64,000 nt of DNA, taken from assembly GCA_035607415.1 (NCBI GenBank), contig DATNAQ010000092.1, positions 1 through 64,000 on the forward strand. The letters are read 5' to 3'. Positions 44,794 to 52,210 of the stretch are shown one piece after another. The position numbers and the translations under genes were made by a program. The DNA comes from JAQBQH01 sp035607415 (lineage in GTDB: Bacteria > Myxococcota_A > Polyangia > Palsa-1104). Every line of letters starts with the position of its first letter. The stretch's first letter is position 1. The notes under the pieces were generated by a model that saw nothing but the letters and a program-made list of their open reading frames with translations, did no database searches and had not been told where the DNA came from.

Positions 44794-45732
44794 GTGGCCA
44801 ACGTGCTTTGTGTGGTCGAGCTGTTCGAGGGGCGCGCGCTGCCGGTGTCGCTCGAGGTCTTGGGGCAGGCGCGGCGCGTGTCGACGGAGCTCGGCGCGAC
44901 GCTGTACGCGGTGGTGGCGCTGCCGCGGGCGCCGAGCTGGAGCGACGACGATCTGGTGGCGATGTTGGCTTCGCACGGCGCGGACAAGGTGGTGATCGCC
45001 ACCGACGAGACGCTCGGCGGCGGCGAGGAGCTGCGCTGGGGGACGCACGGGGCGGCGCTGGCGGCGGTGTGCGATCTGCTGTCGCCGTCGCTGCTCCTGT
45101 TCGGCGCGACGCCGACGGCGCGCGAGGTGGCGGCGCGCGCGGCGGCGCGCATCGGCGCGGCCTTTTTGCACGAGGCGTGGATCGAGGCCAAGGGCGGCGC
45201 GCTGTCGCTGTTCGAAGGCGCGGGCGCGAACGCGCGCACCATCGACGGCGAGCTCGAGTTCGCGGTGGTGGCGACGGTGCCGGCGGGGCGTTACGTGGCG
45301 GCGACCGGCGACGACGAGGCCGAGGTCGAGGTGGTGGCGACGTCGGGGCGCGGCGCCGATTTCGACGAGCTCGGCTGGGAAGCCGATGCGCGGCCGCGGG
45401 CGCTGGTGCTCGCCGACGACGGCGCGCGCGCGGCGGCGTCGACGCTGGCGACGGCGCTCGGCGGTGCGGTGGCGACGGCGAACGAGCCGGCGAGTGCGCG
45501 CCTGGTGGTGTCGCTGGGGCGGCCCTGCCCGGCGTCGGGCGCGATCGAGCGGCGCGTGCAGCTCGGCGGCGGCGACGAGGCCGACTACGTGGTCGCGGGC
45601 GAGCCGGCGGCGTTGGCCACGGAGCTGGCGGCGGCGCTCGGCGGGGACGGCAAAGCCGGCGGCGAGGGCAAAGCCCGCGGTGAGGGCAAAGCTCGCGGCG
45701 AGGGCAAAGCCGGCGGCGAGGGCAAGCGATGA
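44794..45732 (+). CDS. ETF alpha-like protein without a recognisable FAD domain
   Basis: 312 residues with GTG start. The N-terminal half resembles electron-transfer flavoprotein alpha subunits (SLEVLGQARRVSTELGATLY, HGADKVVIATDETL, LLLFGATPTAREVAARAAAR). The C-terminal half does not show the FAD-binding motif (SRAVV...GQTGK...GISGAIQH) of true EtfA. It ends in an 18-bp repeat tract encoding GKAGGE and GKARGE units. Probably an ETF relative that lost or never had FAD. The stop overlaps the next start (ATGA). Confidence 0.65.
   Translation: MANVLCVVELFEGRALPVSLEVLGQARRVSTELGATLYAVVALPRAPSWSDDDLVAMLASHGADKVVIATDETLGGGEELRWGTHGAALAAVCDLLSPSLLLFGATPTAREVAARAAARIGAAFLHEAWIEAKGGALSLFEGAGANARTIDGELEFAVVATVPAGRYVAATGDDEAEVEVVATSGRGADFDELGWEADARPRALVLADDGARAAASTLATALGGAVATANEPASARLVVSLGRPCPASGAIERRVQLGGGDEADYVVAGEPAALATELAAALGGDGKAGGEGKARGEGKARGEGKAGGEGKR
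45651..45727 (+). repeat. 18-bp tandem repeats at the end of the ETF alpha-like gene
   Basis: Four units of GGCAAAGC(C/T)(C/G)GCGG(C/T)GAG encode GKAGGE, GKARGE, GKARGE, GKAGGE, followed by GK. A flexible, basic tail that probably varies in length. Confidence 0.85.
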
Positions 45733-46406
45733 GCGCGCGCGCGATCGTGCTGTGCAAGCGTGCGAGCGACGTGGCGCTGGTGCGGGCGGCGACGGCGCTC
45801 GGCGAGACGACCGCGATCGCGGTGGCCAAGGAAGCGGACGCGGCGCCGGTGCTGCGCGCGGCGGGCGCGGCGGGCGCGAAGAAGCTGGTGCGGCTGTGGG
45901 ATCCCGGGCTCGAGACGACGGACTATCTCGGCGTCGCCTATACGTTGGCGGCGGCGGTGAAGTCGCTCGGCGATCTTGCGGCGACACCGACGGTGATCCT
46001 AGCGGGCGATCGCGGACGCGGCGTCGTCGGGCCGGCGGTGGCCGAGCGATTGGGTGTGCCGCTCCTCGGGCAGGTGGTGTCGGTCGCGCTCGACGACGGC
46101 AAGCTGGTGGCCAAGCGGCGCGCCCGCGACGTGGTGCGCAGCTACGCGGCGGCGCTGCCGGCGCTGGCGTGCGTGCTCCTCGGCGAGGCGCCGGCGCCCG
46201 ACGCGAGCGCGACGAGTGACGTGGCCGTCGACGCGTGGACGCTGTCGAGCGTCGGGCTGAGCGCGGCCGAGCTGAGCTACCGCAAGCACTTTGCCACCAA
46301 GCCGGCCAAGGGGCCGACGGCGAAGCCGCGGCGCTTCGAGAGCATCGCCGCGCTGGTGGCACAGCTGCGCGCCGAAGGGCTCGTGCGCGGCGGCGGCAAG
46401 GGCTGA
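45729..46406 (+). CDS. ETF beta-like protein
   Basis: 225 residues. The sequence VILAGDRGRGVVGPAVAERLGVPLL and the preceding Rossmann-like core agree with electron-transfer flavoprotein beta subunits. True EtfB has D(G)DTGQVGP where this has DRGRGVVGP, so AMP binding is uncertain. It is shorter than the usual 250-260 residues. Together with the upstream alpha-like gene it could make a diverged ETF-type heterodimer. Start ATGAGCG overlaps the alpha-like stop, and the stop overlaps the CoA-ligase-like start (TGATG). Confidence 0.65.
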   Translation: MSARAIVLCKRASDVALVRAATALGETTAIAVAKEADAAPVLRAAGAAGAKKLVRLWDPGLETTDYLGVAYTLAAAVKSLGDLAATPTVILAGDRGRGVVGPAVAERLGVPLLGQVVSVALDDGKLVAKRRARDVVRSYAAALPALACVLLGEAPAPDASATSDVAVDAWTLSSVGLSAAELSYRKHFATKPAKGPTAKPRRFESIAALVAQLRAEGLVRGGGKG

Positions 46407-47971
46407 TGGCGCGCGCGCGCAAACCGGGCGACGACGCGCTGCCGCCGACGCGCGGGCCGACGGACACGCCGCTCTACGCGCTCCTGACGGCGCGGCGCTT
46501 TCGGCTGGGCGCGTCGACCGAGCGCGTGGCGCGCAACCTGGCGCTTCACGGCGGCGCCGTCGCGGGCGACGCGGCGGCGTGGATCGGCGCGGCGCGGCCA
46601 CCCGAGGATGCGCCGTCGGTGGGCCTGGGCAGCTTCGCCGGGACGCTGGGGCCGCGCAGCTTCGGCTTCGTGAACGTGCACGGGCAGGTGGCGGCGTTCG
46701 ATGCGCCGCTGCCTTCGTTGCCGCGCGCGGGTGGGCTCGGGCTGGTCGTGCCGGCGCGCGACGCCTTGCCCGACGTGGCGCCGCTGGCGCTGGCGCGCGG
46801 GCTCGGCCTGTCGTGGATCGTGTCGGTGGGCGACGGCGATCCGGCGGAGACGCTCGCGTTTCTGACGGCCGATCTGATGACCAGCGCGCTCGGCGTGGTG
46901 CTCGGGCCGGGCGCGACCGGCGCGTCGCTGCGCTCGGTGCTCGGCGCCAAGCCGACCGTCGTGTGGGGCGGCGACGCATTGGCGCGCGCGGTGGCGCGGC
47001 GCGCGGGCGCCGTCGTCGTCGACGGTGGGCTCGGATCGTTCCTCGCGCACGTGCAGCTCTACGACGCCGGCGTCGAGCCGGGCGCGGCGGTCGAGGTGAT
47101 CGTGGTCGGCGGCGGGCGCGCCTACGTCGACGACGAGGTGCGCGCGGCGGCGCTCGAGGCGCGCGTCGTCGCCGTCGACGAGCGCGCGCCCGAAGAGCTC
47201 GACGCGGCGATCGCGGTGGCGGCCGCGGCGCAAAAACCGGTGGTGCTGGTCGCCGGCACGATGCCGTCGGAGCTGGCGCGCGCCGTTCAAAGCGGGGGTG
47301 CGCAGCTGCTCTCGGCCGATCTGCGCCATCCCGAGCATCTGCGCGCGCTGCTCGTCGCGCTGGCGGCGCCGGTCGCCGAAAGCGAGAGCGGGCGCACGCG
47401 GCCGCGCATCGACAAGGAGCTGGCCGCGCGCGTGCGGTACGAGAGCGACGGCGTGCTCAGCGATCACGACGCCAAGCGCATCCTCAAGGCCTACGGCGCG
47501 CGGGTCACGCGCCAGGCGCCGACCAACACGCCGACGGGCGCGGTCAAGCTCGCCAAGCAGATCGGCGTACCCTGCCTCGTCGCCATCCCCGGCGACGAGC
47601 GCGTCGCCGACAGCATGGCCGACGTCAAGCGCATCGCGGCGCTGATGCTCGGCGAGGCGCCGTCGATCATGGTGCGCGAGCGCTTCCCCGAGGTGCCGCG
47701 CGTGCGCATCAAGGTGGCGCCGGAGAAGGGCCTCGGCGCGACGATGCGCGTCGGCAGCGCCTGCGCGCTCGTACCGCTCACGCGCGCCGACGGGCTGGCG
47801 CTGGCCGCGGCGACACCGGCGCGGCGCGCGGCCGATCAGCGCGCCGTCGCCGAGCTGCTCGGCAAGATCAGCGCCTGCGCCGCCGACGAGGACGTGACCT
47901 TCGACCTCGAGCTCTTCGTGGGTGCCGAGCCATGTGTGCTCGCCGCCGCGGGAGAGATCCGGCGTCGCTAG
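46406..47971 (+). CDS. ADP-forming acyl-CoA synthetase-like protein, diverged
   Basis: 521 residues. The central part resembles the CoA-ligase-like domains of NDP-forming acetyl-CoA synthetases (RSFGFVNVHGQVAAFDAPLP, GGLGLVVPARDALPD, GDPAETLAFLTADL). The last about 165 residues match the start of ATP-grasp_5 (GVLSDHDAKRILKAYGARVT, AVKLAKQIGVPCLVAI). Full enzymes have about 700 residues with a complete ATP-grasp; this one is shorter and its N-terminal CoA-binding region is weak. It follows the ETF-like pair by overlap. It may be a non-catalytic relative. Confidence 0.6.
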   Translation: MARARKPGDDALPPTRGPTDTPLYALLTARRFRLGASTERVARNLALHGGAVAGDAAAWIGAARPPEDAPSVGLGSFAGTLGPRSFGFVNVHGQVAAFDAPLPSLPRAGGLGLVVPARDALPDVAPLALARGLGLSWIVSVGDGDPAETLAFLTADLMTSALGVVLGPGATGASLRSVLGAKPTVVWGGDALARAVARRAGAVVVDGGLGSFLAHVQLYDAGVEPGAAVEVIVVGGGRAYVDDEVRAAALEARVVAVDERAPEELDAAIAVAAAAQKPVVLVAGTMPSELARAVQSGGAQLLSADLRHPEHLRALLVALAAPVAESESGRTRPRIDKELAARVRYESDGVLSDHDAKRILKAYGARVTRQAPTNTPTGAVKLAKQIGVPCLVAIPGDERVADSMADVKRIAALMLGEAPSIMVRERFPEVPRVRIKVAPEKGLGATMRVGSACALVPLTRADGLALAAATPARRAADQRAVAELLGKISACAADEDVTFDLELFVGAEPCVLAAAGEIRRR

Positions 47972-47994
47972 CCTTCGGTGTCTACACTCTGACC

Positions 47995-48990
47995 GTGCGC
48001 CCACTCCTCGCCTTCACGCTCGTTGTCGCGACCCTCGGCACCGCTCGAGCCGATCCGGTCGTGCTGCGCATGGCCACCGTCGCGCCCGACGGCACCGCCT
48101 GGGCGCGCGAGCTGCGCGCCGGCGCCCGCGAGGTCGAGGATCGCACCAACGGGCGGCTGCGCATCAAGTGGTACTTCGGCGCCATCGGCGGCGACGAGCT
48201 CACGGTGCAGCGGCGCATCCGCCAGGGGCAACTCGACGGCACCGCCTCGGGCGGTATGCTGTGCACGCGCGCGGCCCCGGCGCTGCGCATCCTGCGCATC
48301 CCGGGCATCGTGCAGGATCGCCATCAGGCGGCCTACGTGCTCAGCCACCTGCGTCCGATCGCCGACGACGAGTTCCGCAAGTCGGGGCTCGTCAACCTCG
48401 GCTACAGCATGCTCGGCGCGTCGGTGCTGTTCACGCGCGAGCCGATCCGCACCTTCGAGGATCTCAAGCGCGCGCGCCTGTGGCGCTGGGATCTCGACGA
48501 CGTCGCCATCGAGCTCCTCCGCGGCGCCGGGCTCAACATCGTGGCGCTGCCGCTCGAGGCCGCCGGCACGGCCTTCGACAAGCAGGAGATCGACGGCTTC
48601 TCGGCGCTGCCCGCGGCGGCGCTCGCCTTTCAGTGGTCGGCGCAGGCGCGCTACTTCACCGAGCTGCCGATGGACTACCTCGTCGGCTGCATGGTGGTGG
48701 CGACGCGCGCGTTCGACGAGCTGCCCAACGAAGATCGCCAGGTGCTGCAGACGGCGACGGCGAAGATGATGCTGCGCGCGCAGGATCTCGACGAGCGCAT
48801 GAGCGAGGCGCTGTTCGGCTCGCTGTTCGAGAAGCAGGGAATGCATCGCGTGGCGCCGTCGAAGCTCTTGTGGGCGCAGTTCTTCGAGACGGCGCGCGAC
48901 GCGCGGCAGCGGCTGGCGGCCGGGCTCGTCGATCACGAGCTGCTCGCGCGCGTGCTCGGCTGGCTCGGCGACTATCAGCCGCCCCGTTGA
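47995..48990 (+). CDS. TRAP-type substrate-binding protein, DctP-like
   Basis: About 331 residues from the GTG at 47995, with signal peptide (LLAFTLVVATLGTARA). DctP-fold motifs: MATVAPDGTAWARELRAG, RLRIKWYFGAIGGDE, RQGQLDGTASGG, SVLFTREPIRTFEDLKRARL, KQEIDGFSALP. DctP proteins deliver carboxylates to TRAP transporters, but no DctQ/DctM membrane genes are adjacent. It could serve a distant transporter or be a periplasmic sensor. Convergent with the nitroreductase/histidine-kinase gene 12 bp away. Confidence 0.85.
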   Translation: MRPLLAFTLVVATLGTARADPVVLRMATVAPDGTAWARELRAGAREVEDRTNGRLRIKWYFGAIGGDELTVQRRIRQGQLDGTASGGMLCTRAAPALRILRIPGIVQDRHQAAYVLSHLRPIADDEFRKSGLVNLGYSMLGASVLFTREPIRTFEDLKRARLWRWDLDDVAIELLRGAGLNIVALPLEAAGTAFDKQEIDGFSALPAAALAFQWSAQARYFTELPMDYLVGCMVVATRAFDELPNEDRQVLQTATAKMMLRAQDLDERMSEALFGSLFEKQGMHRVAPSKLLWAQFFETARDARQRLAAGLVDHELLARVLGWLGDYQPPR

Positions 48991-49002
48991 GCGGCGCGCG
49001 CC

Positions 49003-50811
49003 TCAGTGCGCGTGGTCGTGGCCGTCGCCGCGCACGTGGTGCACCGGCAGGCGCACGGTGAACTCGGTGCCGATGCCGGGCTCGCTCTCGACGGCGATCT
49101 CGCCGCCGTGCCCTTCCACGATCTGGTAGACGATCGACAGCCCGAGGCCGGTGCCGAGCGGCGCGCCCTTGGTGGTAAAGCCGGGATCGAAGATGTGCGA
49201 CAGCTTGTCGCGCGGGATGCCGACGCCGCTGTCCTTGACGCGCACCTCGACGCCGCGGTCATGCGCGCACGTCGTGATCGTCAGCGTGCCGCTCGAGCCC
49301 ATCGCCTGACAGGCGTTCACGCACAGGTTCATGAACACCTGGTTGATCTGGTTCGGGTGGCACTCGACGCGCGGCAGCTCGCCGTAGTGGCGCTCGACGG
49401 TGATGCCGCTCTTGGTGAGGTGCGCGATGAGGACCAGCGTCGACTCGAGCCCTTCGTGCAGGTCGACCGATTTGACGTCGGCCTCGTCGAGCCGCGCGAA
49501 GGTGCGCAGCGTGCGCACGATGTCGCTCATGCGCGCGCAGGCCAGCCGCGTCACGCGCGACAGATCCTCGATGGCGGCCAGATCGCGCTCCTCGATGCGT
49601 CCGGCGCGCATGCGCGAGAAGATGCGCAGGAAGAGATCGTTGTTGTTGACCACGGCGGCGAGCGGCGTGTTGATCTCGTGCGCCACGCCGGCGACCAACT
49701 GCCCGAGCGCGGCCATCTTGGCGTGCTGCACGAGGCGGCCCTGCGTGGCGCGCAATTCGCCGAGCGCCTGGCGCAGATCGTCGACGAGGCGGTGGCGGTC
49801 GACGAGGATGCGCGCGGCGGTGAACAGCTCGACGCCGTTGACGGGCTTACGCAGGTAGTAGTCGACGCCGGCCGACAATCCGGCGATGCGGAAGGCCGAG
49901 TCGCGCCGTGCGGCGGTGACGATGACGGGCGCGCGCTTCTCCTCGCCGGCGCCGGTCAGCCGGCGGACCAGCTCGAAGCCGTGCGTGTCGCGCAGCGTAT
50001 CGGAGACGATGTAGAGCGCCGGCGTGCCCGACTCCTCGACGCGCGACAGGAGCGACGCACCGTCGGAGAAGACCTCGACCTCGTAGCCGGCGCGCGTCAG
50101 CTGCGCTTCGAGGAGCGCGCGGTTGTACGGATAGGGATCGACGACGAGCACGCGCTCGCGGCCGTGCGCGCGCAGGACGTCGGCGGGCGGGCGCAGATCG
50201 TCCGAGGGTGTCGACGGCATGTCGTCGAGCGGCGGCGCGCCCTGCCCCACCCACACCGGCTCGATGCCGACGGAGACGGGGCGGATCGGACGATCGGCGG
50301 CGGGCCAGCCGAGGGCGAGCAACGTGACCAGATCACCGCCGCGGATCTGCGGGCCGAGGAACTCGGCGGCGTAGTCGAGCGCGGCCTCGGGCACCATGTG
50401 CGCCGACGGGATGCGATGCGTGCCGAGGCCGTTCGATGTCGCGAGCAGGACCATCGACTGCACGGCGCCGGCGACCACACCGAAGGCCTCGGCGCCCTCC
50501 GCCGGCGGCACCATCGAGAAGACGAGCACGAGCACCGGCGCCTGCAGCACGCTCTCGGCGGCCAGGCCGCGCGGGCCGGCCGACGTCGAGCCCCAATGGC
50601 GCCCGAGCGCCTCGGCCAGCCGCGCGATGAGGCGCTCGCGCTCTTCGCCGACGACGACCATCACGCGCCACGGCGGCGCCGAGAAGCGCGGCGGCCGCCA
50701 GGTGGTGGCGGCGGCGACGATGCGGTCGATGAGCTCGCGCGGCACCGGGTCGGGACGGAAGCGCTCGACGTCGGTCGCCGCCGAGATGATGCTCTCGACG
50801 ATGTCGTTCAC
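49003..50811 (-). CDS. Nitroreductase-like - receiver - histidine kinase fusion
   Basis: 602 residues from the GTG at 50811, which overlaps the pcnB stop (GTGA). Residues about 1-175 resemble the nitroreductase fold (VPRELIDRIVAAATTW, APPWRVMVVVGEERERL, GAVQSMVLLATSNGLGTH), although the usual FMN-phosphate Arg-Ser motif near the start is altered (ATDVERF). A receiver domain follows (about 215-335): VLVVDPYPYNRALLEAQL, candidate acceptor Asp in YIVSDTLRDTHGFEL, Lys in YYLRKPVNG. The HisKA H-box is intact (LGQLVAGVAHEINTPLAAVV), as is HATPase (NLCVNACQAM, KDSGVGIPRD, GTGLGLSIVYQIV). C-terminus HHVRGDGHDHAH is His-rich. Confidence 0.88.
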   Translation of the reverse strand: MNDIVESIISAATDVERFRPDPVPRELIDRIVAAATTWRPPRFSAPPWRVMVVVGEERERLIARLAEALGRHWGSTSAGPRGLAAESVLQAPVLVLVFSMVPPAEGAEAFGVVAGAVQSMVLLATSNGLGTHRIPSAHMVPEAALDYAAEFLGPQIRGGDLVTLLALGWPAADRPIRPVSVGIEPVWVGQGAPPLDDMPSTPSDDLRPPADVLRAHGRERVLVVDPYPYNRALLEAQLTRAGYEVEVFSDGASLLSRVEESGTPALYIVSDTLRDTHGFELVRRLTGAGEEKRAPVIVTAARRDSAFRIAGLSAGVDYYLRKPVNGVELFTAARILVDRHRLVDDLRQALGELRATQGRLVQHAKMAALGQLVAGVAHEINTPLAAVVNNNDLFLRIFSRMRAGRIEERDLAAIEDLSRVTRLACARMSDIVRTLRTFARLDEADVKSVDLHEGLESTLVLIAHLTKSGITVERHYGELPRVECHPNQINQVFMNLCVNACQAMGSSGTLTITTCAHDRGVEVRVKDSGVGIPRDKLSHIFDPGFTTKGAPLGTGLGLSIVYQIVEGHGGEIAVESEPGIGTEFTVRLPVHHVRGDGHDHAH

Positions 50812-52208
50812 GACGGCTTCGTCGCCGGCGGCGCCGCGCGCGCGACTTCGGGGATGAGCGCGCGCAGCTGCTCGCGGGTGTTGAGCGTGTCGTCGTCGAG
50901 GACGCGCTCGAGGAGCGCGCGCAGCACGTCGCCGATGATCCGCCCCGGCTTGCAGCCGAGCACCTCCATGACGTCGCCGCCGCCGACGGCGAGGTCGGTG
51001 ATCTTCAGCGCCGAGGCCTTGGCGATCTCGTCGCGCACGCGGCCGCGCAGCTCGTCGATCTCGCTGCCCGGCTCCTCGCCCTGTCCGCGCGCGCGCACGT
51101 CGCCGGCGCGCAGCGCGAAGAGCCCGTCGATGTGCTCGACGCCGACGCGGCTGATGAAGCGGCGCACGGTGCCGTCCGACCACTCGGGCGTGTACCAGAA
51201 CATGTGGTTGCCGACGAGGTTCACGATCGTCTCGCGCTCGTGGTTGGCGAGCTTGAGGCGCCGCCCGATGTCGTCGGCCATGGCGGCACCGACGTGCTCG
51301 TGGCGGTAGAACGTGTTCTCCGTCGGTGAATCCTCTTTGGGCGCCGCGGTGCGCGGCTTGGCCACGTCGTGCAGCAGGGCCGCGAAGCGCACCAGCCACG
51401 GCGGATCACCCGACAGCTCGGTGGCGTCGACGGCGGCGAGCGTGTGGTGCCAGACGTCGTGCTTGTGGTGCTTGTTCTGGTGCATGCCGACGCCTTCGAG
51501 CAGCTCGGGAATGGTGGCGGCGAGCAGGCCCGTCGTGCGCATCAGCTCCAGGCCCACCGACGGCACGCGCGACGACAGGATCTTCACCAGCTCGTCGCGC
51601 ACGCGCTCCGCCGACACCTTCTTGAACACGTCGATGGTCTCGGGGATGGCGCGCTCGGTGGCCGGATCGATGGCGAATTCGTGCTGCGCCGCGAAGCGCA
51701 CCGCGCGCATCGCGCGCAAGCCGTCCTCGGCAAAGCGCTCGAGCGGATCGCCGACGGCGCGGATGAGCCGCGCCTCCAGGTCGCGCTGTCCGCCGTAGGG
51801 ATCGGCCAGCTCGGCGGCGAGCGGATCGTAGGCGATGGCGTTCATCGTAAAATCGCGCCGCTTCAGATCCTCCTCGAGCGTGCGCACGAAGACGACGTCG
51901 TCGGGTCGCCGCCCGTCGGAGTAGGCGCCCTCGCCGCGATAGGTGGTGACCTCGACGTGCTCCTTCTGCCCCGCGCGCTCGGTGAGCACCGTGACCGTGC
52001 CGTGCTTCTCGCCGGTCGGGATCGTCCGCTTGCGCCCGAAGACGCGCGTGACCTCGGCCGGCTGGGCGGAGGTGGCCACGTCGAAGTCCTTGGCCGGCCG
52101 GCCGCGCAACAGATCGCGCACCGCGCCGCCCACGAGCCAGGCCTCGAAGCCGGCATCGCGCAGCTTCTGGCACAGCTCGACGACGTCGTCGGGGACCGGC
52201 AGCGCCAT
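50808..52208 (-). CDS. Poly(A) polymerase / CCA tRNA nucleotidyltransferase family (HD-containing)
   Basis: 466 residues. Nucleotidyltransferase motif VGGAVRDLLRGRPAKDFDVA with the DxD pair, RRDFTMNAIAYDP, and the helical domain GLRAMRAVRFAAQHEFAIDP. A C-terminal HD domain (LVRFAALLHDVAKPRTAA, RHEHVGAAMADDIGRRL) matches the CCA-adding type with HD. The enzyme adds CCA to tRNA 3' ends or poly(A) tails; the two cannot be told apart here. Two nt after the AAA/TPR gene stop, and it overlaps the histidine-kinase fusion downstream. Confidence 0.92.
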   Translation of the reverse strand: MALPVPDDVVELCQKLRDAGFEAWLVGGAVRDLLRGRPAKDFDVATSAQPAEVTRVFGRKRTIPTGEKHGTVTVLTERAGQKEHVEVTTYRGEGAYSDGRRPDDVVFVRTLEEDLKRRDFTMNAIAYDPLAAELADPYGGQRDLEARLIRAVGDPLERFAEDGLRAMRAVRFAAQHEFAIDPATERAIPETIDVFKKVSAERVRDELVKILSSRVPSVGLELMRTTGLLAATIPELLEGVGMHQNKHHKHDVWHHTLAAVDATELSGDPPWLVRFAALLHDVAKPRTAAPKEDSPTENTFYRHEHVGAAMADDIGRRLKLANHERETIVNLVGNHMFWYTPEWSDGTVRRFISRVGVEHIDGLFALRAGDVRARGQGEEPGSEIDELRGRVRDEIAKASALKITDLAVGGGDVMEVLGCKPGRIIGDVLRALLERVLDDDTLNTREQLRALIPEVARAAPPATKPS

Positions 52209-52210
52209 GG

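Noticed and set aside
50812..51399. N-terminal extension of the nitroreductase/kinase fusion
   Set aside because: It is an Arg-rich shadow of pcnB; the GTG at 50811 overlaps the pcnB stop and starts a normal N-terminus.
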